The translations under genes were made by a program, and so were the position numbers. The notes under the pieces were generated by a model that had not been told where the DNA came from, made no database searches, and was given only the letters and a program-made list of their open reading frames with translations. A DNA stretch of 17,211 nucleotides from Pseudonocardiales bacterium (GTDB taxonomy: Bacteria > Actinomycetota > Actinomycetes > Mycobacteriales > Jatrophihabitantaceae), in NCBI GenBank assembly GCA_030840415.1, contig JAVEEO010000217.1:1-17211 (forward strand), given 5' to 3'. This document shows, piece after piece, positions 7,749-14,080 of this stretch (positions are counted from its first letter, which is position 1; each line of letters starts with the position of its first letter).

Positions 7749-8657
7749 TCACGCGCGCCACAGGGTCGGGCAGTACGCCGGGTCGGAGTAGTCGGGAAAG
7801 CCCTCGGCGGTGCGCCGGACCAGGCTGTCGTGGTTGTAGCCGGCCAGCGTGCCGTCCGACAGCGGGAATTCCTGGAAGGCGTTCGCGCCGTCCTGCAGGT
7901 GCAGCGAGATCGCCCGGCGCGGCCGCGCGCTCAGGTTCGGCCCGCTGCCGTGGTAGGTCCGGCAGTGGTGGAAGCTCATGTGTCCCCTGGGGATCACGAT
8001 CGGAACCTTGACGACCTCGGCGCCGTTGAAGGCGGCGTTCTCGGCCAGCATGACGTCCAGTTGGGCCTTGTCCCGCTCGGCGAAGTGCCGCACCGCGCTG
8101 TCATCGGTACCGGTCTCGCGCCACCGGTGGCTGCCGTCGACCATCGTGATGGTGCCCATCTCCACGTCGCAGTCGTGGAACGGGATGAAGGCGGTCAGCA
8201 TCCGGTTGGACGTGCAGCAGGACCAGTAGTGCTTGTCGAAGTGCCAGGGCACCACGTTGGTCGGCTCGCCGGCGATCGGCGGCTTGTAGATCATGGTGGA
8301 CTGGAAGATCCGGATCTCCTCGGCCTGGGCCAGCCGGGCCGCAACCGCGCCGAGCAGCGGCTTGCGCAGGATCCGGGCGATCGCGTCGCTCTCGTAGTGC
8401 ACGTAGTCGTTGTGCCGCTGGACCTGGCCGTGCTCGGGCTGCCAGTAGGCCAGCTTCGCCGGCTGGCTGGGCAACCGGCGGTCGCGGGCGCCGTCGTAGT
8501 AGTCATCGCTGGCCGCCACCAGTGCGTCGACCTCGTCGTCGCTGAACAGCTTGCCCGACAGGTACCAGCCGTGTTCGGCGTAGAACCGCACGTCGTCGTC
8601 GGAGGGCAGTAACGCCTCTTCGTCGGCGGTGAGGCTGAACTCCGTGCTGAGCGTCAT
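7749..8657 (-). CDS. Phytanoyl-CoA dioxygenase (PhyH)-family Fe(II)/2-oxoglutarate oxygenase
   Basis: 302 residues with the PhyH-type double-stranded beta-helix. The iron ligands are visible: H139 and D141 in WHFD, and distal H236 in RTYHGSG. The arginine for 2-oxoglutarate is R247 or R248 in SARPRRAISLH. A cupin-like MGTITMVDGSHRW block is also typical. Members hydroxylate carboxylic acids, amino acids or carrier-bound intermediates. The start ATG overlaps the hmaS stop (ATGA, 8654-8657), so it is translationally coupled to the committed step of the Hpg pathway, which suggests it acts on an Hpg-pathway intermediate or the final product. This is not a component of the classical Hpg pathway, so its presence marks a departure from glycopeptide clusters. 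The reaction is unknown. Confidence 0.85.
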   Translation of the reverse strand: MTLSTEFSLTADEEALLPSDDDVRFYAEHGWYLSGKLFSDDEVDALVAASDDYYDGARDRRLPSQPAKLAYWQPEHGQVQRHNDYVHYESDAIARILRKPLLGAVAARLAQAEEIRIFQSTMIYKPPIAGEPTNVVPWHFDKHYWSCCTSNRMLTAFIPFHDCDVEMGTITMVDGSHRWRETGTDDSAVRHFAERDKAQLDVMLAENAAFNGAEVVKVPIVIPRGHMSFHHCRTYHGSGPNLSARPRRAISLHLQDGANAFQEFPLSDGTLAGYNHDSLVRRTAEGFPDYSDPAYCPTLWRA

Positions 8658-9760
8658 CGTTCCACTTCCATCGGTTCGGGGTCCGGATCGGCGGCCATCG
8701 GGGTCGGTGCGTGCACCATCTCACGTTCCTTGGCCTCGTACAGGGCTTTGATGTTGCCGCTGCCGAAGGTTCGGGCACCGCGCCGTTCGATGACCTCGAC
8801 GAACAGCGTGCGGCGGACGTGGGTGGACTCGGTGAAGATCTGCAGCAGTTGGCCCCAGTGGTCGCGGTCGACCAGGATGCCGTGCCGGGCCAGGTCGGCG
8901 ACGGGCGCGTCCACCGGGCCGACCCGCGCCTCGAGGCTGCGGTAGTAGGCGTCCGGCGTGGTGAGGAAGCGGACCCCGCGGCCGCTGAGCCGGTCCACGG
9001 TGGAGACGATGTCGTCGGTGATCAGCGCGATGTGCTGCACCCCGGCCCCGGCGTGCCACTGCAGGAAGTCGTCGATCTGCCCGGGGCGCCGGGCCGTGTC
9101 CGGCTCGATCAGGGTGAAGGTGACCCCGCCGGACGGGCTCTGCACCACCACCGAGTTCATGCCCTGGCCGGCCACGTCGATGTACTCGGTGAAGATCTGG
9201 GCGAAGCCGTACACCTCCTGGTAGAAGTCCGCGGTGGCCTGCAGCTTGCCGGCCGGCACACAGATCGCCAGGTGGTCGATCCTCTCGAACATGGCGTGCT
9301 CGATCGGCTCGCGCTCGATCATCTCGATCGGGCCCGGCAGGAAGCTGGGACCCTCGCGCTGCACCAGCCGGTGCACCACGTCGCCGAAGCCGCCGACGTC
9401 GGCGAAGCTGACGGTCGAAGTGCCGTCGGTGAAGGACCTCGGCGGCGACATCGGCTCCGCGCCGCGACTGACCAGCTCGGCGAAGCAGTCGGCCACGTCG
9501 TCGACCCGCATCGCCACCACCGCCACGCCGTCGCCGTGCTGCTGGACGTAGTGACAGGCCGAGTGATCGGCGTACAGGCCGGAGGTCAGCACCAGTTGCA
9601 CCTCGCCGTGTTCCATCAGCAGCGACCGCTGGCCGAACAGCCCGGTCTCCGGGCCGCCCCGGCCGCCGACCTCCAGGCCGAAGGCCGCGCCGAAGTAGTA
9701 GGCCGCCTGCTGGGCGTCGCCGACGAACAGCTCCAGGTGGTCGATTCCGAAGATGTTCAT
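8654..9760 (-). CDS. hmaS: 4-hydroxymandelate synthase
   Basis: 368 residues, two vicinal-oxygen-chelate domains, of the 4-hydroxyphenylpyruvate dioxygenase (HPPD) family. Iron ligands are H163 (IDHLAI), H243 (VQHIAL) and E322 (FVEVIER). The C-terminal helix block FGSGNIKALYEAKE is present. Features separating it from HPPD and matching the Amycolatopsis HmaS as I recall it are GMNSVVVQSPSG (S203) and TFTLIEPD, where HPPDs have an Asn in an NEP motif. The enzyme decarboxylates and hydroxylates 4-hydroxyphenylpyruvate at the benzylic carbon, giving 4-hydroxymandelate. The neighbouring hmo and hpgT decide the call. The start ATG has GAGGGGA 7 bases upstream. A 145-bp gap separates it from the preceding ketosynthase-like gene, so it may have its own promoter. 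Confidence 0.92.
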   Translation of the reverse strand: MNIFGIDHLELFVGDAQQAAYYFGAAFGLEVGGRGGPETGLFGQRSLLMEHGEVQLVLTSGLYADHSACHYVQQHGDGVAVVAMRVDDVADCFAELVSRGAEPMSPPRSFTDGTSTVSFADVGGFGDVVHRLVQREGPSFLPGPIEMIEREPIEHAMFERIDHLAICVPAGKLQATADFYQEVYGFAQIFTEYIDVAGQGMNSVVVQSPSGGVTFTLIEPDTARRPGQIDDFLQWHAGAGVQHIALITDDIVSTVDRLSGRGVRFLTTPDAYYRSLEARVGPVDAPVADLARHGILVDRDHWGQLLQIFTESTHVRRTLFVEVIERRGARTFGSGNIKALYEAKEREMVHAPTPMAADPDPEPMEVER

Positions 9761-9827
9761 TGGGAGATCCCCTCGGGTCGGTGGTGCGGCTGGACACCGG
9801 AGACGGCGACGGCTGCCGGCAGGTCGG

Positions 9828-9854
9828 TGTCCGGCCCTCTGCGGCGGCCGGACA
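9828..9854. repeat. Inverted repeat in the gap upstream of hmaS
   Basis: Perfect 9-bp arms (TGTCCGGCC and GGCCGGACA) flank a 9-base spacer. It lies in the 145-bp gap between the ketosynthase-like gene and hmaS. It could be an attenuating hairpin in the - strand transcript or an operator for the hmaS sub-operon; no T-tract follows. Confidence 0.5.
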
Positions 9855-9905
9855 GCTGGCCTACATTCTGCCCGCCGGTCCCGGCGCTGCAGACACAGGT
9901 TCCGA

Positions 9906-10514
9906 TCATGGCATCGCCCCGCTGGCCAGCAGCAGCGCGTGGGCCCGGTCCCGTGACACTGCCGGGGCTGCCGGGTCCGAGGAGACGGCGCCGGAATCGG
10001 CCTGCCGGACATCCGCCTGCTCGGGATTGGTCTGCTCGGGATCGGTCTGCTCGGGATCGGCCTGCTCGACCAGGATCAGCAGCACCTCGTCGGCATCGCC
10101 GTCGGCCAGCAGCAGTTCCGCTTCGGCCATCCCGTCGGCGAGCGGGTCGAGAACCGGGCTGATGCAGACCACCGGGCCGCCGAGGCCCCAGTGGGCGCTC
10201 ACCTGCCCGGCCACGCTGTTGGGCGCGGCCTGGAAGAACAGCAGCGGTCCCACCCGCCGCCCGGCCGCCACCCGGTCGCGGACGTGCCCGGCGCTGACCA
10301 CGTCATTGCCTGCGCTGACCAGCAGGACGGCGGTGCGCTCCCGGCCGGTCGCCGAGGTGGCCGCCGGAGCACCGGCCAGGCAGCCGTCGGCGGCAGCGGC
10401 CACCAGCGGGCTGAACGAGGACAGCACGTAGCCCGGCAGGGCCGGTGGCTCCGCCGGCTGCCCGGGCGGCCAGCGGTACTCGCTCAGCACGGTCAGTGCG
10501 GGCAGGGTTGTCAT
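9906..10514 (-). CDS. Short ketosynthase-like protein (chain-length-factor-like, no catalytic Cys)
   Basis: 202 residues. It resembles the N-terminal ketosynthase-like half found in Ketoacyl-synt_2 (PF13723) proteins of aryl-polyene-type clusters: FSPLVAAAADGCL, RTAVLLVSAGND, GPLLFFQAAPNSVAGQVSAHWGLGG with following PVVCISPVLDPLADGMAEAELLL, and DEVLLILVEQ. The position of the ketosynthase cysteine carries Leu/Asp, so it should not be a condensing enzyme. A structural partner of the adjacent KS is the natural inference. The start overlaps the KS stop by 4 bases (ATGA, 10511-10514), which supports a KS/partner complex. Residues ~147-171 are a tandem pentapeptide tract (QADPE, QTDPE, QTNPE and two decayed units), followed by an Ala-rich tail; this region is probably disordered. 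Confidence 0.65.
   Translation of the reverse strand: MTTLPALTVLSEYRWPPGQPAEPPALPGYVLSSFSPLVAAAADGCLAGAPAATSATGRERTAVLLVSAGNDVVSAGHVRDRVAAGRRVGPLLFFQAAPNSVAGQVSAHWGLGGPVVCISPVLDPLADGMAEAELLLADGDADEVLLILVEQADPEQTDPEQTNPEQADVRQADSGAVSSDPAAPAVSRDRAHALLLASGAMP
10000..10074. repeat. 15-bp tandem repeat, five units
   Basis: Units start at 10000, 10015, 10030, 10045 and 10060. The middle ones read GCCTGCTCGGGATTG and twice GTCTGCTCGGGATCG; the outer ones are diverged. They lie in frame in the ketosynthase-like gene and encode a Q-A/T-D/N-P-E pentapeptide on the - strand. Whole-codon units mean copy-number change would not disrupt the frame. Confidence 0.85.
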
Positions 10515-11587
10515 CCGGCACGCACCAGCAGCGCGGTGTTCGCGCCACCGAAGGCGGAATTGAGGCTGAGCGCGTACGGGCTGGTCACCGGCCGCGGCGA
10601 GTCCACGATCACGTCGAGTGCGCAGCTGTCGTCCGGGCCGAGGTAACCGGCGTTCACCGGCAGCTTGCCGGCCCGAAGCGACAGCACCGTGATCAGCAGT
10701 TCCAGCAGGCCGGACGCCTCCAGCCCGTGGCCATGCACCGCCTTGGTCGAACTCACCGGCACCCGGTCGGCGAACTCGCCGAGGGCGCGGTGCAGCGCGC
10801 GGGCCTCGGCTGCGTCGGACAGCTGCGTTCCGGTGGCGTTGGCATTGACGTAGCCGATCTGGTGCGCCTGGACACCGGCGCGACCCAGCGCCGCGTCGAT
10901 CGCCCTGGCCAGACCACGGCCGTCGGGAGCGGGCTGGCACGGGTGGTGGGCATCGCCGGCCCGGCCCCAGCCGACCAGCTCGGCGACCGGTTCGCTCGCG
11001 GCGGCGGACTCGAACACCATGGCTGCCACGGCGTCGCCGAGCAGCAGGCCCTGCCGGCCCGCGCTGAACGGGCGGACCGCACCGTCGGTGGCAAGCGCCT
11101 GCCCCGCGTCGAACAGCGCGAACTGGTCCGGTTCCACCAGGTATCCGGCGGCCACCACCACCCGGTCGGCACCGCGCCGGATCAGCGCGGCGGCGTCGGC
11201 CACCGCAGTGCTGGCCGAAACGCAGGCACCGATGTAGACCCGGCCGGCGCCGGCCAACCCGGCCTGCCGGGCGAGTTCGCGGGCGCAGCTGGACGCGGCG
11301 GGAGAGCCGTGCAAGGCGAGCAGCAGCGGGGTGGCCGCCCGCTGGGCCGAGCTCAGCCGGGCCTCGGCGCAGGCCGTCTCGATCACCCCGGCCAGCTCGG
11401 CGGTCAGGGTGCCGGCCCCGGCGAGGGTGGCCGCGACACCGACCCGCCGGCCGCTGACATCGAAGCGGTCGACCGGCCCGAACGCCGCGGTCGCCGACAG
11501 TGCCGCCGCCAGTTGCGGCTCGGTCCCCCGGCCCAGCGCGCTGACCGCTGCCAGGCCGGTGATCGCGACGGGTGGCAGATCAGCCAC
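10511..11587 (-). CDS. Atypical beta-ketoacyl synthase (Cys-Asn-His)
   Basis: 358 residues with the FabF-like thiolase fold: first strand VAITGLAAVSALG; nucleophile C122 in IGACVSAS; DGAVRPFSAGRQGLLLGDA; and C-terminal LNSAFGGANTALLV. The second catalytic His is H287 in KAVHGHGLEASG with the conserved Lys (K282) 5 residues earlier. Where FabF-type enzymes have NAHGTGT, this protein reads NANATGT, so the first catalytic His is replaced by N250; the N250-H287 spacing of 37 equals H303-H340 in E. coli FabF. It is shorter than the usual ~410 residues. The GTG start overlaps the ACP stop by 8 bases, and the stop overlaps the next gene by 4. It may transfer or decarboxylate acyl groups rather than perform normal condensation (inference). 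Confidence 0.85.
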   Translation of the reverse strand: MADLPPVAITGLAAVSALGRGTEPQLAAALSATAAFGPVDRFDVSGRRVGVAATLAGAGTLTAELAGVIETACAEARLSSAQRAATPLLLALHGSPAASSCARELARQAGLAGAGRVYIGACVSASTAVADAAALIRRGADRVVVAAGYLVEPDQFALFDAGQALATDGAVRPFSAGRQGLLLGDAVAAMVFESAAASEPVAELVGWGRAGDAHHPCQPAPDGRGLARAIDAALGRAGVQAHQIGYVNANATGTQLSDAAEARALHRALGEFADRVPVSSTKAVHGHGLEASGLLELLITVLSLRAGKLPVNAGYLGPDDSCALDVIVDSPRPVTSPYALSLNSAFGGANTALLVRAG

Positions 11588-11822
11588 GGCTGGCCCGCAC
11601 CGACTCGCCCAGCAGCTGCACCGCGTCCGACACGGTCCGCAGCCGCGCCAACTCCTCGTCGTCGAGGTCGAGTTCGACGTCGTAGCGCTGCTCGACCTGG
11701 TGCACCAGCCAGGCCACCTCCATCGAACTCAGCCGCTCCAGCGTCGAGTCGGGGCCGCGGGTGCCGAGGCCGGCGAGCATGGCCAGCACGTCTTCCCTCT
11801 GCAGGGCCGGGGAATCGGGCAT
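11580..11822 (-). CDS. Acyl carrier protein
   Basis: 80 residues, the right length and predicted helical pattern for a discrete ACP. The phosphopantetheine attachment serine is S33 in RLSSMEVAWL; helix 3 continues with VHQVEQRYDVELDLDDEEL. In most carriers the Ser is preceded by Asp (DSL or DSM); here it is Ser (SSM). The ATG at 11822 lies 8 bases after GGAGG; a GTG one codon earlier (11825) is equally possible. It opens the ACP-KS-KS-like translational chain, and the divergently placed phosphopantetheinyl transferase is its likely activator. The ligase gene upstream is its likely loader. Confidence 0.85.
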   Translation of the reverse strand: MPDSPALQREDVLAMLAGLGTRGPDSTLERLSSMEVAWLVHQVEQRYDVELDLDDEELARLRTVSDAVQLLGESVRASRG

Positions 11823-11841
11823 CACAGAGTCCTCCCCTCGA

Positions 11842-11859
11842 GGTCGGCAGCGGCCGACC
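11842..11859. repeat. Short inverted repeat in the ACP leader / divergent promoter region
   Basis: 7-bp arms (GGTCGGC and GCCGACC) flank a 4-base loop in the 128-bp region between the divergent ACP and phosphopantetheinyl transferase genes. It could be a regulator site or a leader hairpin in the ACP transcript. No clear -10 for the ACP direction was found. Confidence 0.4.
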
Positions 11860-11937
11860 CCGCCGGCACGGCACCGGCTGTCGGCGGTCCGGCCGCGGCG
11901 AGGCGACGATCACCCGACGAGACTGCCCGGCACTGGG

Positions 11938-11943
11938 TAGGTT
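11938..11943 (+). promoter_or_regulatory. Probable -10 box of the phosphopantetheinyl transferase gene (leaderless)
   Basis: TAGGTT fits TANNNT and ends 7 bases before the GTG at 11951, so the transcript would start at the start codon. No Shine-Dalgarno is present, which agrees with leaderless translation. Confidence 0.45.
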
Positions 11944-11950
11944 CTGCTGC

Positions 11951-12631
11951 GTGGACACGGTGCACGTCTGGCTGGTGCCGTCCGGGCATCGCTCGCGCGG
12001 CCGTGCCCGGCAGCTGCTGGCCGAGGCCGGTGCTCGGGTGCTGGGCACCGAACCGGAGCGGCTGGCGGTCGGCCGCGCCGCCTCCGGCCAGCCCACCGTG
12101 CGGGCCGGAGCGGACCGGGCCTGGGTGAGCCTGAGCTACGGCCCCGGCGTGCTGGCGGTGGCCGCCAGCCCGGCCGGCCCGGTCGGCATCGACGTCGAGG
12201 GCCCGACCAGGCCCGAGGTGGTCCGGCTGGCCGACCGCTGGTTCGATCCGGCTGAGGCGGCCTGGCTGCGCGACCAGCCGGCGGACGCCCGGCCGGCGGC
12301 GTTCCTGCTGCTGTGGACGGCGAAGGAGGCACTCGGCAAGGCGCTGGGCACCGGGTTGCGAGGTGGCGGCCTGCGGCGCCGGGTGCCCCTGCCGCCGGTT
12401 ACCGACGGCAGCTTCGGGGCGCTGCCGGACGGCCTGTGGCTGGCCCATCCGGCGGTGACTGCGCCGCTGGTGCTGGCGGTCGCCGCCGGCACACCGGTGT
12501 CGGCGGTCCTGCTCCACCCGGCCGCCGCCCTGGTCGGCGCCGACGCTGCTCACGGCGCCGCTCCGGACCCGCTCGCCCGCAGCACGGCCCGGTCGCGCAC
12601 CAGCTTGCCGGTGGTGGTGCGAGGGAATTGA
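11951..12631 (+). CDS. 4'-phosphopantetheinyl transferase (Sfp/Gsp type)
   Basis: 226 residues. It carries the PPTase signatures: Mg-binding D81 and E83 in VGIDVEGP, and the WTAKEALGKALG motif (W122-G132, with E126 and K130). SLSYGPGVLAVA before it matches the S-x-S-H/Y-type substrate block. It transfers phosphopantetheine from CoA to a carrier protein, most likely the ACP encoded divergently 128 bp away. The GTG at 11951 is chosen because the conserved N-terminal region begins there and a -10 box lies 7 bases upstream. The last 82 bases overlap the 3' end of the ligase gene on the opposite strand; the ~27 residues coded there (Arg/Ser-rich) are outside the catalytic core. Confidence 0.85.
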   Translation: MDTVHVWLVPSGHRSRGRARQLLAEAGARVLGTEPERLAVGRAASGQPTVRAGADRAWVSLSYGPGVLAVAASPAGPVGIDVEGPTRPEVVRLADRWFDPAEAAWLRDQPADARPAAFLLLWTAKEALGKALGTGLRGGGLRRRVPLPPVTDGSFGALPDGLWLAHPAVTAPLVLAVAAGTPVSAVLLHPAAALVGADAAHGAAPDPLARSTARSRTSLPVVVRGN

Positions 12632-13956
12632 TCGAAGCTCCGGTAGACCTGCGGCAGCTTGAACCGGGCCAGCAGGGTGCCCAGCCGGGCCTCGACGTCG
12701 GCGAGCTGGGAACCCGGCTCCAGCTGCAGGTAGGCCACGATCGCCTCGTCGAACAGCACCACCGCCGCGACCACGCCGGGCAGCGCGTCCAGGGTGGCCT
12801 CCACCTCGGCGAGGTCGACCTGCAGGCCGCCGATGGTCACCTGCGAGTCCAGCCGCCCCAGGATCCGCACCAGCCCGGTGTCGGCGTCCACCGTGCCCGC
12901 GTCCCGGGTGCGCAGCCAGCCGTCGGACCACCGCTCGGGCACTGCCTGGCCCAGGTACGGTGACGCCGCCCGCGCGATCTGCAACTCCCCGTCCACGGCG
13001 CGGACCGCGATGCCCGGTGCCGGCCGGACCGCCGGCCGGTGGCTGCCGTCCAGGTCGGTGCCGATCACCCCGACCTCGGTCATGCCGTACATGTTGCCCA
13101 ACGGCACCCCGAACCGGTTCCCGAAGGCGGCCGCGGTCGCTGCCGGCACCAGCTCGCCGCCGGTGATCATCCGGCGCAGCTGGGCAGGCCGCCGGTCCGG
13201 GGCCGTGGAGCTGAGCAGGTTGATGTGGAACGGCACGCCCAGCACGGTGGCCGGGCTGGCGGTGGCCTCGATCGCGTCCAGGATGCTGTCACCGGTCAGC
13301 CGCTGCGGCGGCACCAACTCGACGCGGGCGTGCAGCCCGTACAGCAGGCCGCCGACCAGGCCCAGCACGTGCACCATCGAGGGCAGCAGGACGATGCGCT
13401 CACCCGGCAGCGCCACCCCGTCGATCTGGGTGTAGCGCCGGATCTCGGCGATCAGGTCCGCGGCGGTCCGGCCGATCACCTTCGACGGCCCGGTCGAGCC
13501 CGAACTCAGCTGCACGACCGCGTGCTCGCTGCCGGTCGGCTCGTCGCCGTGCCGGGTGATGGTGTCCTCGACGTCGAAGAAGACCCGCAGCCCGCCGGCC
13601 ACCCGGCGCGGAGCGACGATCACCTGCGGCAGCAGTCGCTGCCGGGCCTGCTCCACCTCGTGGTCGGTGAGCCGGTAGTCGAGCAGGATCGCCTGGGCGC
13701 CCAGTTGCCAGACCGCCAGCAGGTTGGCCACGTAGGCCAACGACGGCGGCAGCCGCAACGCCGCGGCCCCGCCCGAGCGCAGGCCCGCGGCGGTCAACCG
13801 CTCGCGCCGGTCGGCCACCATCCGGCGCAGCCCGGCGCGATCGACGACCTCGGGCACCCGGAAGCAGACTCCGGAGTCGGGACCGGCGAGCAGCACCTCG
13901 TCCACCCAGCCGGCGTCGGTCGCCCACGACGAATCCGCCCGCTGTTCCATGGTCAT
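12550..13956 (-). CDS. AMP-dependent acyl/aryl acid ligase (free-standing adenylation enzyme)
   Basis: 468 residues of the ANL superfamily. Motifs: P-loop SSGSTGPSK (151-159), A4-type LPSMVHVLGL (191-200), A5 NMYGMTEVG (288-296), RTRDAG with D352, hinge GRLDSQVTIGG (367-377) and catalytic K451 in TTTGKLVRD. It adenylates a carboxylic acid and would load it onto the ACP or CoA. The A4 region lacks the Asp that binds the alpha-amino group in NRPS amino-acid domains (FDxS), so a fatty or aromatic acid is more likely than Hpg itself (inference). The ATG at 13956 has GGAG 8 bases upstream. Frames upstream of it lack coding character. The gene is first in the cluster's reading direction; its end overlaps the PPTase end by 82 bp, tail to tail. 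Confidence 0.87.
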   Translation of the reverse strand: MTMEQRADSSWATDAGWVDEVLLAGPDSGVCFRVPEVVDRAGLRRMVADRRERLTAAGLRSGGAAALRLPPSLAYVANLLAVWQLGAQAILLDYRLTDHEVEQARQRLLPQVIVAPRRVAGGLRVFFDVEDTITRHGDEPTGSEHAVVQLSSGSTGPSKVIGRTAADLIAEIRRYTQIDGVALPGERIVLLPSMVHVLGLVGGLLYGLHARVELVPPQRLTGDSILDAIEATASPATVLGVPFHINLLSSTAPDRRPAQLRRMITGGELVPAATAAAFGNRFGVPLGNMYGMTEVGVIGTDLDGSHRPAVRPAPGIAVRAVDGELQIARAASPYLGQAVPERWSDGWLRTRDAGTVDADTGLVRILGRLDSQVTIGGLQVDLAEVEATLDALPGVVAAVVLFDEAIVAYLQLEPGSQLADVEARLGTLLARFKLPQVYRSFDQFPRTTTGKLVRDRAVLRASGSGAAP

Positions 13957-13975
13957 TGCGATGGCTCCAAAGACT

Positions 13976-14077
13976 TCAATCGGACGGCGGCGCGCACTGC
14001 TGATATTCGAGCAATTCCGGTGGCTCACCAGCCATGGAAGCTGCCCGAACCATACGCCCTTCGAACGTGGCTGTCAT
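13976..14077 (-). CDS. Possible 33-codon leader ORF upstream of the ligase
   Basis: A short frame starting MTATFEGRMVRAASM and ending QQCAPPSD stops 19 bases before the ligase start. Its third codon positions are much less G/C-rich than the neighbouring genes, and no ribosome-binding site is clear, so it could simply be non-coding leader. A promoter-like pair lies just before it. I report it only as a candidate uORF. Confidence 0.2.
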   Translation of the reverse strand: MTATFEGRMVRAASMAGEPPELLEYQQCAPPSD

Positions 14078-14080
14078 TCG

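Noticed and set aside
8654..9760. Calling this gene 4-hydroxyphenylpyruvate dioxygenase (tyrosine catabolism)
   Set aside because: The HPPD NEP motif is replaced by LIEPD, the MNS motif matches HmaS, and hmo and hpgT are in the same transcript; no homogentisate dioxygenase is nearby.
10000..10074. Tandem repeats as a CRISPR-like array
   Set aside because: Units are 15 bp, contiguous without spacers, and lie in frame in a coding gene.
8711..10162. 483-codon + strand open frame opposite hmaS
   Set aside because: Shadow of hmaS and the ketosynthase-like gene; His/Asp/Gly-rich sequence with no domain and no promoter or ribosome-binding site.
10445..11950. Long + strand open frame continuous with the phosphopantetheinyl transferase (would give a 728-residue protein)
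   Set aside because: It is antisense to the ACP and KS genes, has no protein-like features, and arises from GC-rich third-position bias. The PPTase homology begins only at about 11951.
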